A stretch of 64,000 nt of DNA, taken from assembly GCA_023014335.1 (NCBI GenBank), contig JAECYW010000035.1:372001-436000 (forward strand), given 5' to 3'. The notes beneath the pieces were generated by a model, which had not been told where the DNA came from, made no database searches, and worked only from the letters and a program-made list of their open reading frames with translations. Of this stretch, positions 49,852 to 61,121 are shown in pieces. A program made the translations under genes and the position numbers. The DNA comes from Galerina marginata. Its lineage: Eukaryota > Basidiomycota > Agaricomycetes > Agaricales > Galerinaceae. The first letter of the stretch is position 1; each line of letters opens with the position of its first letter.

Positions 49852-50068
49852 CTAATGGAAAGTTGTTGAAGGTAAAGGGTTGTATTGATAGAGAGTGGAC
49901 AAACAGTAGAAATAGAAATACGACTGAGCACCGGAGGGATGGAGCAATGACTTGGCGGTTGATAGCAGCGAGCGAGCGATGACTGAGCTGAATGATGTGG
50001 AATGATAAAATTAGCTGACAAAAATAAGAGATTCTCATGTCAATTATTCACCTAGAACAATCGATATG

Positions 50069-50687
50069 TCACATCTTCAAGGACTTGGATATTTTCTTCC
50101 AGTGAAGGTATTGCTTCTCGAGCCGAGATCGCATTTTGGTAAGGACAGAAAGTTCAATTTCCAATTGCTTCACAATTTTTGAGGCCAGACGATGTGACAT
50201 GGGTTGGCCCCGGGTCTTCCGGAAGGTCTTCTTCTTCTTAAATAACTTTTGCTTAGGACAGAGATCCGACTTCCGTCTGTCTAGCTTTGAAAGCTGAAAA
50301 AGGTTCTTTCTCCTTGATGGAGACCCGATAATGGTAGTCTGAGTCTGTTCAAATTGGCCAGACTATGGAAACCATAAAACCAACGAAGATGTTTTGGAGA
50401 GTAGATTAACATACCTTGACAACCTCTGGAGGGAGCGTAGTGGGATACTTATTATATTCTGCTTTGTACCATTCTTCATAGGCTTCAGCAGTATAAGGTC
50501 CATGGAAAGATGTGCTTGAAATAGCCTGAAGGAATAAAATATGAACTGGAAATCGGAAGTTCTGATAATTGCCATACATCTGAAAATTCAACGCAACCAC
50601 TAGAAAGAACCCCCAATTGTTACGCATCGGAGATGACCCATAGTAGGTTGAAGACGAATATTTATAGGTAGTTGAATATAGAGGCAT
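50069..50687 (-). CDS. Small basic hypothetical protein beside the transposon
   Basis: Two exons, 50687 to about 50414 and about 50348 to 50069. The second exon starts TQTTIIGSPSRRKN, in phase with VVK at the end of exon 1. Exon 1 has a membrane-like stretch then FHGPYTAEAYEEWYKAEYNKY; exon 2 is strongly basic (KKKKTFRKTRG) with a coiled-coil-like end KIVKQLEIELSVLTKM. No family was recognised. It could be an accessory ORF of the Plavaka element, which is transcribed in the same direction 200 bp downstream. An upstream Met is possible. Confidence 0.45.
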
Positions 50688-50939
50688 TTAACCAGACTGG
50701 CAGGACAGAAGTGGAAGATGGATGTTGAACGTTCCAAGTTGAACTCCAACTTGCATGTCACGTTATCATCCAGCCTGTCCTGCAAACAACTTGACTCAAG
50801 AAATCGTTACACTGACACATTACAAACATACAAGTTGTAGTCCAAAAAGGCGTACATACTGAGGAAGAAAAACCGAAGAATGAAAAGAATGGAAATACAA
50901 CAATGCAAAACCTAAAACGAACGTCCATTCAGATACCCT

Positions 50940-53425
50940 TCACTCTTCCCATACAATCGACATCATGGCGGCAGCCTCCTGGGCAACCAAAACCGGTGCA
51001 AAAGATGGCCAACTTGGGAACCAGGACTCGATCATCTCTTCGTCATGGCTGCTTGCGATAGCCTTTCCAGCATGCCCCGGCCACCAAATATCCGGGTTCC
51101 TGTGCGGTGGATAACAAATTTTTCCTGCAATTCCGGCCCAGTCAAAATCGACAACCATCAGATGAGGTAGAGAGCCATTAGGGAATAGAATGACACAATC
51201 CAAACTGCCATCTTGAAGGATTGTGAACCTGACGTAGATCATGATGTTGTTGTTTCGAAGATCGCCATGAGCATAGGACCCAGCTGCAAGTGTGTCGAGA
51301 ATACGTTGAAGAGCTTCACGAATTTTTCTCTTTGAATTTGAAGCGACTTTTGGAAACCTCTCTCCCAAATCGTAAAGTGTTATCCAGCCAGGTGACGTAT
51401 CTGAAGGTGGATGCAGGAATTCCATGAGATGGTATGTTTCGAGTGATTCTCCAGGAAGATCTGGCGTTTGTCGATGGAAGGGGAGAAGGTATTTTGGTGC
51501 CATTCTTCGGTTTGCTAGATAGGCATGGACCTCTCGTCCGTATCTCTCCTTTGCTAGTCCTGTGTATATGATCTTCATGAGGAATTGCGATTCAAAACCT
51601 TTAAGAGCGGCTGGGATAGTCTCGCTAACACATTTCGCCAGGTATATAACCCCAGAAAATATTGTCCTTGTAATTTCAATTCCATCTTGTGGAGAAAATC
51701 TTGGTACATCCAGCTCTACATGCTGAGAGTCGTCTTCACTCCATTCACTAAATAAATCAGAGAAGATTAGAAAAGGCATTGATATCCATATAAGCATAAT
51801 TACGCTGGGATCCACGGTATAGCCTTATGTAGCGCCCAGAGGAGATTTATGCCTTCAACTAAGTTTCTTCCGATTAATCGTTCTGAAGGTTTACATAGCC
51901 GCCTAGCTGTAACCACACCGGTGATTCGTCTTTTGCGTCTGTAAAACCCCCGCCTATTCCCAGATGTGTACCTGGTAGGGAAATATTAGAAAAACTACAA
52001 TCGTAAAATGGAGAGATCATACCAGCCAACTGAATAAAAAACAGAGGCGCTCCATTCCGACGAGCCTCTGGACACCTCCTTTATGTACGATTGGTAGAGT
52101 CTGTGACTTTGCCAAAATGGGTTTCCCCCTGCACCCATTTCTAATTTGACCTCGACGAAAATGATAGGCACCTTGGATAACCGGTGTCGATACACAATAT
52201 CCACCTTGTATCTCACCGCAGGACCAGTCGACTTTTTCTGGTCGGGTGGTTCATTTGTGACCCATTCATAAGCTCCGTTGGTCGGAAGAATCTTCTGAAG
52301 GGCATTCAACAATGCTCGGAGACGTTCTTCATGAGAGGTATAAAACTCGGGCATTGAATAAAGCAGTTGGTTGACTGTTTGATAAATGAGCAGCAACATG
52401 TCCTCGTCGATCACCAGGCCAGGATGCTTTGTCGTTTCTTCGTCTGTTGTTTTGTTGTCTGTCGCAGAACCAGGCAAAGAAGGAGGAGGATTGGAATCAG
52501 GCGAAGGAGGAGGAGGATTGAAACCAGGCAAAAGAGGAGGATTGAAGACCCATTGGGTATGAGCCCGGAAAGCAATGTGGAGAAGCTCCAATGGAAGTGG
52601 AAATCCTCCAACACGGCCATCTCGAACAGCCATCCTAGGATCAAGTTGGCAACGTCGGTACATCGGATAGTAACAGTATTCCGATGGCGCTCCTGGTTCA
52701 AGAGCTTGGCTGATTATTTTTGATCGAAGCCTCTCAAGATCCTTGAACTTGAATTGAAGTGTTTCTTCATAACCTTCGGTGCTTTCGTTATCGTCAGGAT
52801 TGAGGTTGTTGGGAGAAGGGAATGTGAATTCGGCTTTTAGTTCTGGACGCCCAGCAAGGTCCTCGCGAGCAGATATGTTAGCTGGCACCATTGGAAGAAG
52901 GCCAGAACGTATCTTCAGATCTTTGTACCAACGTTCAGAATCATATTCTGAGAAAGCGATGAGAATACCAGATATTTCTTCTAGGAGTGGGGCCAAAAGC
53001 TGGTTGGCGTCTCTACGGGTCAGAGATTGTTCATCAGGATTGAGCTCGGCCATATCTTGTTTCTTTTTTGTCGAGTCTGTTGCAGTCTCTTTACCCTTTT
53101 TTTTTGACGTCTTGGGAGTGGTTGTTGACTTGCCCGCGGAATTCTTCATGCCTGTCGTCTTGCCCGTCGTCTTGCCCGTCGACTTGCCTGTCGATGTACC
53201 TGCTTTGAGTAGTGTGGCCTGCCCAGTTGATTGACCAGTGGCGCCAGTGAGATTTCCTACTCCGGGTGTCACGTTTTTTGCCGCTGCCAGTGTTGCAGCT
53301 GCTTCTTTTTGTCGGGTTGATTGTCGTCTATCCTGGGTATCCATTTTTGCGCAAGAGAGCAAGGGCAAGGTGAATATACAAACTAGTAGAGGCAGAAAGA
53401 TAGAAAAACGATAGACTTGAACCAT
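50940..53425 (-). CDS. PD-(D/E)XK nuclease-like and kinase fusion, Crinkler-type layout
   Basis: Two domains in one gene of about 770 residues. The N part after a low-complexity linker (repeated TGKSTGKTTGK) contains a restriction-endonuclease-like core: KVDIVYRHRLSKVPIIFVEV followed by KLEMG gives the D...E-x-K motif, then GGNPFWQSHRLYQSYI. Two introns (about 51994 and 51815) lead to a kinase fold: FLMKIIYTGLAK (Lys), HGDLRNNNIMI (catalytic Asp/Asn), VVDFDWAG (DFD), and WWPGHAGKAI. It ends MMSIVWEE. The same nuclease-kinase pairing is described in Crinkler-like effector families. The start at 53425 adds a hydrophobic leader (IFLPLLVCIFTLPLLSCA) before a Met at 53344 with a strong context; whether this is a signal peptide or a CT-rich leader RNA is open. 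Confidence 0.66.
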
Positions 53426-53760
53426 AAACCTTAATGAGCGTGCTTACTGACTAAATCACGATAAGAAATCGACAGAACCTTAGTTTTGACCTTCCAATCT
53501 GAAACGATCATCTTTGTTAAGGACCCAGCAAATTGGTGACTTGAAAGCGTCTATCTATTTTATGGATATCTACAAGATTCGATTGTAAAAACAAAGAGGA
53601 AAACCATAACAGGGATTATGATACTAGAATGTCTGCAAAAAAGGAGGGACACTGGAAAGGATTCACGATTCCAATAGTGTGTTTTCCCAAGGATGAACAT
53701 TAATCAGACTTTATGAATAGCTTCTCAGTGGCAGCGGCGAGTTCATCAAAGGCTTTGCAG

Positions 53761-54121
53761 CTAGTTGGGTTCAAATGGTGAGAAACCTCGGACAACTGCA
53801 TTAAGAATAAGCACGTACGAATCGCACATCGGCCCACTATTTTTAGCAGGTTGAAAACGATGGAAGCAAATTGTGCAGAATGCTGGAATTAGAGGTTATA
53901 TGTCAATTGCCATGTAGATAGAGAGAGATGCAAAGTGACCTACCAACCGGAAGCTCAGTAGCAGACTCAGATGCCTTGACTTCCACAAGGATTAGACCGG
54001 GGAGGGAGGATAAATTTCTTTCTTCCGGGATCAGCCACTGAGCAAGAAGTGACACTGGCAGCATATTCTGGACCTTGAGATCCGTCCATAAATCTGTGAA
54101 AAGAAACTGTGAATCAGTCAC
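53761..54121 (-). pseudogene. Nuclease-like gene fragment (EVK motif)
   Basis: A minus-strand frame reads DLWTDLKVQNMLPVSLLAQW, then SLPGLILVEVKASESATELP, followed by an intron-like gap and AFCTICFHRF to a stop at 53761. The LILVEVKAS stretch resembles the E-x-K strand of the nuclease in the next gene (IIFVEVKLE). No start, kinase part or full core was found. It is upstream of and parallel to the nuclease-kinase gene. It may be a remnant of a second copy, or the match may be chance. Confidence 0.3.
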
Positions 54122-54427
54122 ATTCTAGAGCAAAACCGAATTACTTATCCGTGTTTTTGAAAGGCTTGCTAGAGGAGGTAGAAGGTCAGAGTCGATATAG
54201 AGAGACCTTTGATATGAATACCATACCATATCAAGTTGTTCGTAAATTTAAACAAGCACACCCGGGCCACGTTGAGGTTGGAAAAAGAGGAAAGGCCTTT
54301 CCCTGTTTTCTCACGGTGCCGTCCCTCACTCATTGCGAAAGTTTACAATAACAAATAATATATTCAACTAATACTAGGGGGCCTTTACATACTTAATGCG
54401 ATAAGTTGGAGCTGTGTACATTAAGTG

Positions 54428-55660
54428 TTACCCTCCCCACACCGGCGCGCCTTTCAAGATAGACGTCGGCGGGAGCAGCTGAGACGGCGGTGCAGATGGG
54501 AGGCCTTTCTTGGACGGCAGAGGAGGCGGCGGCGAGCGACTCCGCCCGCGCCTGCTTCCTCCACCCCCACCCCCACCACCGCCACTTCGACTCCCAACGC
54601 TCCCGCTCCGCCCACTCCGCCCCGCAACACTCCCAGCGCTCCTCCCGCTCACATGACTCCGCCTACTACCGCTCCGCCCCCCATCCCGATCATTGTCCTC
54701 ATAATCCGTCGAGTCCGCATACGCCAGCCCGCCATACTCGGACTCGGAGTCGATAGGCGATATGGGCGTCTTGGCCTCGCGTGGGCGCTCCCACCCTTAT
54801 AGGCCTAAATTCAAGACGAAGTTCTTTGCCCCAGCTCGAGAAGGATGGACTCATTGGCTGTGTCGCTTCCTGAAGTGCATCCGCTGGGCTTGGGGGATGA
54901 GGATGGGCTTGAGGATGGGCTTGAGGATGAGTTTGGGAGTTGTTGGTGTAGCTAGAGAGTTGTCAAGCACTAACGATGCGGTCAAAGTTGAAATCAACCA
55001 GACATGAGTGACAACCAAACAGATGACCCAGATCCCGAGGTGGAAATGCATCAGGGTGCAAAAGAAGGCGATGGCAATGAAGATGAGAGTATCAGTGGTG
55101 ACAGAGGCTCATCAGCCCAATCTGCACTGGTACAACAACAACAAAAAAGGTCAGAATCACGGCGCATAGGTGTTCAAAATAGGAGAAATCCAACTCACTT
55201 AACCACATGCTGAGATAGAGACCACTCGCGATCTTCTACTTCCATATCCGCTGCACATTCCTCCGCTTGAACACAAGTGTCAGAGGCTTCATCGAGCTGG
55301 TCGCGCAGTCTGACCACCCAAACGACTTGGGCCGAGTACTACAGTGAGGAACACAGAGGGCAGGCAAGCCCAACCAGGAGGGGTCCGCGCTTCTGTCACA
55401 TGCAGGCGACGTGCAGTGAATGGGCCAGCATTGGGAGGAAGATGTTGTGTGCGGACGTCAGGTATGGGCAGAGAGAGTGGACGCGTCCAGGTGGAGAGGA
55501 GGCATGCGACCCGGTACTGGTGGTTGAGTTTCTCGTTGACAGTGGAAAAATGACTAGGCAAGTGCGTTGTGTAGCCCGTTATGCTCAAGATGCAAAATGT
55601 TGTGAACAGAAAAAGAATCGCACACCACAGCCACAGCCAGCGCACAAGCGTGGAATCTGA
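54428..55660 (-). CDS. Uncharacterised membrane protein with Gly/Ser-rich tail, GC-rich 3' end
   Basis: Start not found; a frame open at about 55660 has a helix LWLWCAILFLFTTFCILSI followed by TRPLSLPIPDVRTQHL, then another exon VVWVVRLRDQLDEASDTC with EDREWSLSQHVV. The 3' part (54780-54428) reads WERPREAKTPISPIDSESEY, then STDYEDNDRDGG, then a glycine run, SRSPPPPLPSKKGLP and a stop. The exon joining these two parts is out of phase by one, so the gene may be frameshifted, or an intron escaped me. The 3' end is markedly GC-rich (54430-54780). No known family. Confidence 0.3.
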
Positions 55661-55682
55661 TTTACTAATCTTATCTGCAGTC

Positions 55683-55800
55683 GCCCTATCCCATCCCACC
55701 TGGTTTTGATCTTATCCTAGCCCATCCCATCCGAGTTCATGTCAATCCCGTCCCATTCCATCCCATCCTAACCCATCCTATCCTACCTAATCCTGTCAAA
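55683..55800. repeat. Degenerate CCCATCCCAT short tandem repeat
   Basis: About 115 bp of imperfect copies of TCCCATCCCA/CCTATCC separated by a few non-matching bases. It lies directly upstream of the possible membrane protein frame. Such tracts can be assembly or replication weak points. Confidence 0.5.
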
Positions 55801-56484
55801 TTTTATTTTGTAGGCAGCATTGTCTCTTAAGAAATACCGTAAAATACAAGACTTTAACGTTAGAAATTAGCAGCTAATTAATTCTAGCATACGAATACCG
55901 CCCGAAAATAAATGCCATGAAGGTGTTTTCAATGCATAAACAATGAATTAGCTTACTACATTTGTATGATCCTAAGGCCTGCATGGGCGAACAGTCACAT
56001 TAGCGTTTTGATAATTTTTTGCGTGAATGCTAGAGAAAAGGGGATTGAAATTCGAGAACAGAAAGCAGAATAAAAGATTACCGTTCACTGCGTTTGCGTG
56101 GTGCTGGCGGAGGTTTTGTATGAGGCTCAAAGGTGAATGGTGAGATACGCTTAGACCAGCCTGATCTTCTCCTGCATAGCTTCGACTGGGACGATGGCGC
56201 TCTGTGAGCAAGGCAAGAGAATAATGTAAGTAACTACCACAAACGCGCTGGGTTCAACGCAGCGCCAAGTCAATCCCGACAAACTACTACTCTGCCGGAC
56301 AGCCAGTGCAATGCCTCGAAGGATCCAGCGAGGTGTTCTGGGTAGTACTCAGCTCCAGCGAAGCATTGTTCCCCCGAACGGGTCTTCCAACGTAGTTGGG
56401 TGCACTCTTGTCCAGGAGCCTTTGCAGCAGCAGGCCGTACAACAGAGCCATAATCCGCGTAAACTTGACGAACGACTTCACTAC

Positions 56485-58000
56485 TCACCTCTTCACCTCG
56501 CAGCCTGAGACGGCGCTGCTCAGCACGGCGCGCTTCTTGAAGAACATCACGGAGATGAAGAGGAGCCCACCGAGGGCGAGGCATGGCATGGCATAGGTGA
56601 ACAGGTTGTCTGCGACAGGTGGCACTTGCACGCTGAGGATCTCGAATTGGGCAGACTTGAAGCCACAGACTTCCAGCCATGCCTTGTTGCTGGTGATTCT
56701 ATTTCCAAAGTTAGTGGCAAGTTCAGAAGTCATCTGTGTGATGTCGCACCTCAGCGTGATAAATGAATTCAGTCAAAGGAATGTCGGCGTGGTGGCCAAA
56801 GACGTGGACGTTTTCGAATCCGGAAGAGGTCCCATTCCTGAACCTAACATGGAGGAAGTCTCGGACATCAGGGGGAGAGCCGTGGCGGAGCTCAATGGCT
56901 ATGGCAGAATCGTAGTCGGCTGCATGATTGGAGTTTGGAATCTGGCGCGAAAATTGAATGTGGCGGACTTACGAACGCCAGACAGCTCGGAGCGCTCCTT
57001 GGTAGCACCGGTTTTATGCAAGAAAGCCTGGTAGGTGGTCTCAATCAACATGAATTGCAGGGGGTCGCCATTGAAGGTAATGCGTTCCAGACTCAAGGAT
57101 TGGTGTGGAGGATGGTGCGATCAGCAACTGAACAAATACGTTAGGTTATAACAAGGAAAAAATCTGAGAGTACGTACTGTGCCAATACCAGTGAGATCCC
57201 TCGTCGGAGAAGACACCACTTTTATGATAGCTACCCCAGTGGCATGCCTGCTCGATGAAGGTGGGAGGAAGGCAGTAGGCGAAGGTCTTGTTGTGGGCGA
57301 GTTCCGAGTTGATGTAGTTAAAGATCTGGAGAAAACGGTTAGATCCTTGCCTAACCTTTGGTTCAGACAGCTCAAACTCACGTTCCACTAGAAAATTATC
57401 ATTCAGCAAGTGCAGTGAAATAAAAGCAAAATACATACGGCGTTTCCAGAAATGTTGGGCGTCGAAGACGCAGTCCTTCGCTCCCTTGAAGAAGGGGCGG
57501 CATCCTTAGACTTGAAATCAGCGGAGGAGTAGAACTGCTTAGTGTGCTTCTCGACGCCTGGAAAGACAGTGTCCAGAATGTTAATTTATGCAGTTATGTG
57601 ACATGACGGACTGGGCAGTTGGTCTAGCGCCTTTCCAAAGAGCGATCGGTTCCGGGTTCAATGGTCTCAACTAGAAGGAAACAGATATGAGAAAGACTTT
57701 TATTTTGGATTTGGCAGGATGTCACGTACCTGGGACGTATTGATAGCAGCCAAGAGGAGCAACGACAGTTGTTTCGTGGCGAGAACAATTTTGTTGTTTG
57801 GGTTGGAGCCCTTGGAGGAGGGCGTGGCAGAGTCAAAGACGACAGTGCCAGCCTTGACGCGGACCTTGACTTTGACTTCGTTGTTGTCAACGAGGTCAGA
57901 GCGGCGGATACCCTCGATGTAGGAGGAGAGGTGCTATCGAAGTAGGTGGATCGGACGAGCCAGACCAAGGCCGGTCGAGCATGCATTTTGCGCATGTGGA
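56485..58000 (-). pseudogene. Phosphoglycerate-mutase-like/histidine acid phosphatase, membrane-anchored, frameshifted
   Basis: The C-terminal half matches the fungal histidine-phosphatase family: NSELAHNKTFAYCLPPTFIE, HKSGVFSDEG, ADRTILHTNP then SLERITFNGDPLQFMLIETT, DSAIAIELRHGSPPDVRDFL, FRNGTSSGFENVHVFGHHAD, IPLTEFIY, SNKAWLEVCG, and a C-terminal membrane helix FTYAMPCLALGGLLFISVMF with basic end. Two conserved runs need one-base frame changes: HTNP to SLER near 57074 (TTGAG where TTGGAG is expected) and FKSK to CRPFF near 57490. The part upstream of 57600 (SDLVDNNEVKVKVRVKAGTV) is not recognised, and the catalytic RHG motif was not found. Disrupted or badly assembled. Confidence 0.5.
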
Positions 58001-58046
58001 GGCCGTGGCAATCGCTGTAGCAGCCGAGAGATGTTGAACAGGATGT

Positions 58047-58542
58047 GGGGCAGTCTTCAGTGTCGAAGTGACCGAACTCGGAAGAGTATCTAAAGCGTAC
58101 AGGTCAAAGGCCGCTTGGTAACGATCCTTCTCGATAATTCTGATAATATGTCAGAAATCATATAAGGGGAGGAAAAATGATGAGCCAAGACTTACTAACT
58201 GCGCTTCCAAGTGAACGATGCCTCGATCATCTTCGTCACTTTGCTTCCTGAGTGCCTCCAATACCTCCCTTGCATCAGATTCACGTTGTCGACGGTATAA
58301 CGAGTACGCCCTCTCGTAAGCATGGTCATCGTCGGAGTCTATCAGAGTAAGAGCAGCGTTGTATTCCTCGGTTTGCAGCAACAGAAATAATTTCGTCTCT
58401 TCATCTTTGGATTCCAAACGAAGTACTAACATCAAAACGGGTTAGGATTCGATCAGACAAAAGAAAAGGGTCCGAGAGACACACCAAAGAAGGGTTGGAT
58501 AGTTTGTAATTTAAAAAACAGTTGGTGTTCGGCGCAGTCCAT
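58047..58542 (-). pseudogene. SRP72 (signal recognition particle) fragment
   Basis: A TPR-like piece with strong likeness to the N-terminal third of SRP72: TKLFLLLQTEEYNAALTLID, HAYERAYSLYRRQRESDARE, DRGIVHLEAQL, then YQAAFDLYALDTLPSS. The likely first exon is MDCAEHQLFFKLQTIQPFF from ATG 58542, much shorter than the normal SRP72 N terminus. After HLEAQL the expected continuation needs a changed frame or an unusual acceptor. The C-terminal 400 residues of SRP72, including the RNA-binding KR-rich part, are absent here. A full copy presumably exists elsewhere in the genome. Confidence 0.5.
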
Positions 58543-58753
58543 TTTGATTCTAGATGACGTTAGTGGATGATATGCATAGCCAAAAGAAAGAGTGGAATTA
58601 TTATTAAGCGAAAGAAACGTACAAGATGTTTGTGGCCAAGTGCGTATAGTATGAAGAATGCATGAAAGCCGACTGCTAATACATTACAGATGCGCAAAAT
58701 TCAGTGAGCTACTGGAAAGATTTGGACGAGGTCCCATAAAACTAAATGATGGA

Positions 58754-61015
58754 TCAGGTGTTTTTCTTACGAGCTCTTCCTCCTGGAACCCGCACTATAT
58801 ACTGGCCATCCTTAATTTCTTTGACCTTGAATACCTTTCCTTTTCTTTCCCCACTTATCGGCGTTACCAAGTCGTCAAGCTGATCGGGTCGGACGGCCTC
58901 CAAAGAATCCAAAGCAACATATCGAATTTCCCTCACGTCCCTCACTTGTACGCGGCCGCCCACTTCATCGACCGTACTTTGAGAACCCTGCCTTCAGGAC
59001 CGTCCTGCAAACATCTGACTTTGATACGTAGGTTCTTGAACGCGTCATCCTCGAGCCAGTGATTATCTTGAGGTAATATACTGGAGTAATTGAGGTTGTT
59101 TGTGACGACGATCCCCGGACAGGAGAAAGAAGAAGAGTTGGTAATGGTGTTCGCGACGATGGGTCCCATGCAGGGGAAAGGTCAATAGAGCTTGATGGTG
59201 TGGGAAGTGGTGTCGTAGGGGGGGCAGAAAGAGAAGCCTGCATTGGCAACGGCATGACTTGCGGTCTCGATGTACCAATAGATACAACCTGCCTTGATGA
59301 AGTTTCATCATCGCTCCTACAGGAATTTGTCAGATCTTGTCGGTTTGATGTGGAGAAGATGGTACGTACAAGATCGCAAGGTTGTCAATCTTAATTACTC
59401 GTACCTCCTGCTGACGAGCATCAAGTTCAACCCAAGCATTCCCAGATGGATCAGTTTCCTTAATACGACCTTTGTAACCTTTCCAGTTGTTGCCGGTTCC
59501 AACTGCGATGACCCTCTTTCCAATGTAAATCGCGTTGGGATTTTTGCCGCCGAGTCTGGATCCGTACCTTCGTGGACGTAAGGTTGATAGAATGGTGTCG
59601 GAGGTGTAGAACTCGAGCTCAATGTTGAAAACGTTAACCTATTTCATTGTTAGATTATCGAAGGGTTTTAAAAGATTCGCTGGTACCTCAATGTTCTTTT
59701 GAAGGTTCATAAGTTTGACACCGTCTTCGAGAACGTCAACAACCCAGCCAGTTAAACCGGTATGTGGACCGGCTACCACCTTCACCTCGTCTCCAGGCCA
59801 AAATGCTGCCCGCAACATTCTTCGTTGGAAGCTTTCGTCGAGGCCTTGTGATGGGAGATGTACGACATATTCATGCTCGCACACCTCCTTGACAAACCCG
59901 AGGATATCTCGAAAATCTCCACCGATTATCTTGACGCGATCTCCAACTTTGATAAGGTTGTCCAAGATCGCTTTTTCAGTCTTCAACAAGAATTCGGGCT
60001 CAAGGAAACCACGACTTTGGAAGAGTTGAAATTCCGGTACAGTTGGCGTTATTCTGATCCATAAATGAGATCGATGCTGTTGAGGTCGGCCACAATCAAA
60101 AAGCCATGTTCCGTGACCCTCTGGTTGTGCTGTTGCTTGTATGAAGAATCGAACAACATCTGTCGAGTGGGGGTGTCGCGATCCTCCGTAGGTATTCTGG
60201 GTATCAAGAGCAGCACATATTGGGTGTCGATTTTTTTGAGGAGTCCGACGTCGCCTCTGTAGTGCCTCCAACGTTTAGCGTTTCCGCGTACCCTTGCCCA
60301 AGCCTGAGATGAGTTCGGAGACGTTTTAATGAGAGCTAGTCTCGAAAAATTGCGTCGCGGAACTGACCGCACCCATCTTCGGAGCTCGGGAATTGCATTG
60401 GCCAAGGCCTCCGCAACTTCGAAACAGGAAACTTCGGCCCAGACACGTCCAGGTATGAGAGGGTGGGTATGAACCACCAAGTCACGTAGTACTTCCTGGC
60501 TCCTCTGTACGCGATATTCTCGTATCCCAGCTAAAAAAAAATCCAGCCAGTGTGTCATTTGGTAGGAAATAGAACGTACCGCGCATCCAAGTTCCCACAT
60601 AATGGCGCCTTCATCGTCACCACGATCGCCCATCCACGCCTGCACAATTGCCATATCTATCAATGACGTTCCTGTAGAACGCGTCCCAAATCTCCGTATC
60701 GTCCTGGTCGTCGTGTATATCGCGCAGGGAAGTGTGGGCAACAGATGAATCCTCTTCGCTGAGTTTCATCTGTGAACAAAATTCCTCAATTCGTACCACA
60801 GTTCACGATAAACGAGCGGAAACTGTACCTTCGCCTTCATCGTTGGCCTCGTTGTCGTCGTCGTTGTCGTCCTCTATCTCATCCTCCTCGACCGATGCCT
60901 CAATATCTATGAATGGGTTTGCATTTCTGTGTTGTCTACGTCAGGGCATATTCTTATTTCTCTGTGTGTTCAACCTTACTTGAGTTTTCTGTCTCTTTCT
61001 TGGTCTTTCCGCCAT
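58754..61015 (-). CDS. SPT5-like transcription elongation factor
   Basis: SPT5 family (NusG-related) with an acidic N terminus, NGN-like domain and several KOW domains. Start ATG 61015 (MAERPRKRQKTQ) followed by an acidic region DEIEDNDDDNEANDEGEG. The NGN-like part has RVWAEVSCFEVAEALANAIP. KOW1: VGDRVKIIGGDFRDILGFVK; KOW2: PGDEVKVVAGPHTGLTGWVV; KOW3: GKRVIAVGTGNNWKGYKGRI; last KOW: LDDLVTPISGERKGKVFKVK. It ends GGRARKKNT at 58754. The true SPT5 C-terminal CTR repeats are absent, so this is likely one of the many SPT5-like paralogs of Agaricomycetes, whose role is unclear. One 34-base intron near 58985 keeps the last KOW in frame. Confidence 0.75.
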
Positions 61016-61121
61016 GTTCAGTCGTCTTGATTAATAAAGTACTCTAACAATCTATCTTTAGTTTGCGCGCGATCGGATGTGGGGAAGGAAAAGAGATGTG
61101 AACGTGTGAGATCAACCCAAA

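Noticed and set aside
54425..54802. Plus-strand Arg/Pro-rich frame of 125 codons
   Set aside because: It arises from GC-rich DNA; the minus strand gives the better reading (acidic then Gly-rich tail).
56597..57034. Plus-strand frame of 145 codons
   Set aside because: It is the shadow of the minus-strand phosphatase-like exons, which carry the conserved motifs.
57610..57670. A tRNA-like stretch with GGTCTAGC and GGTTCAAT
   Set aside because: The distance between the A-box-like and B-box-like parts is too short for a tRNA and the T-arm does not pair.
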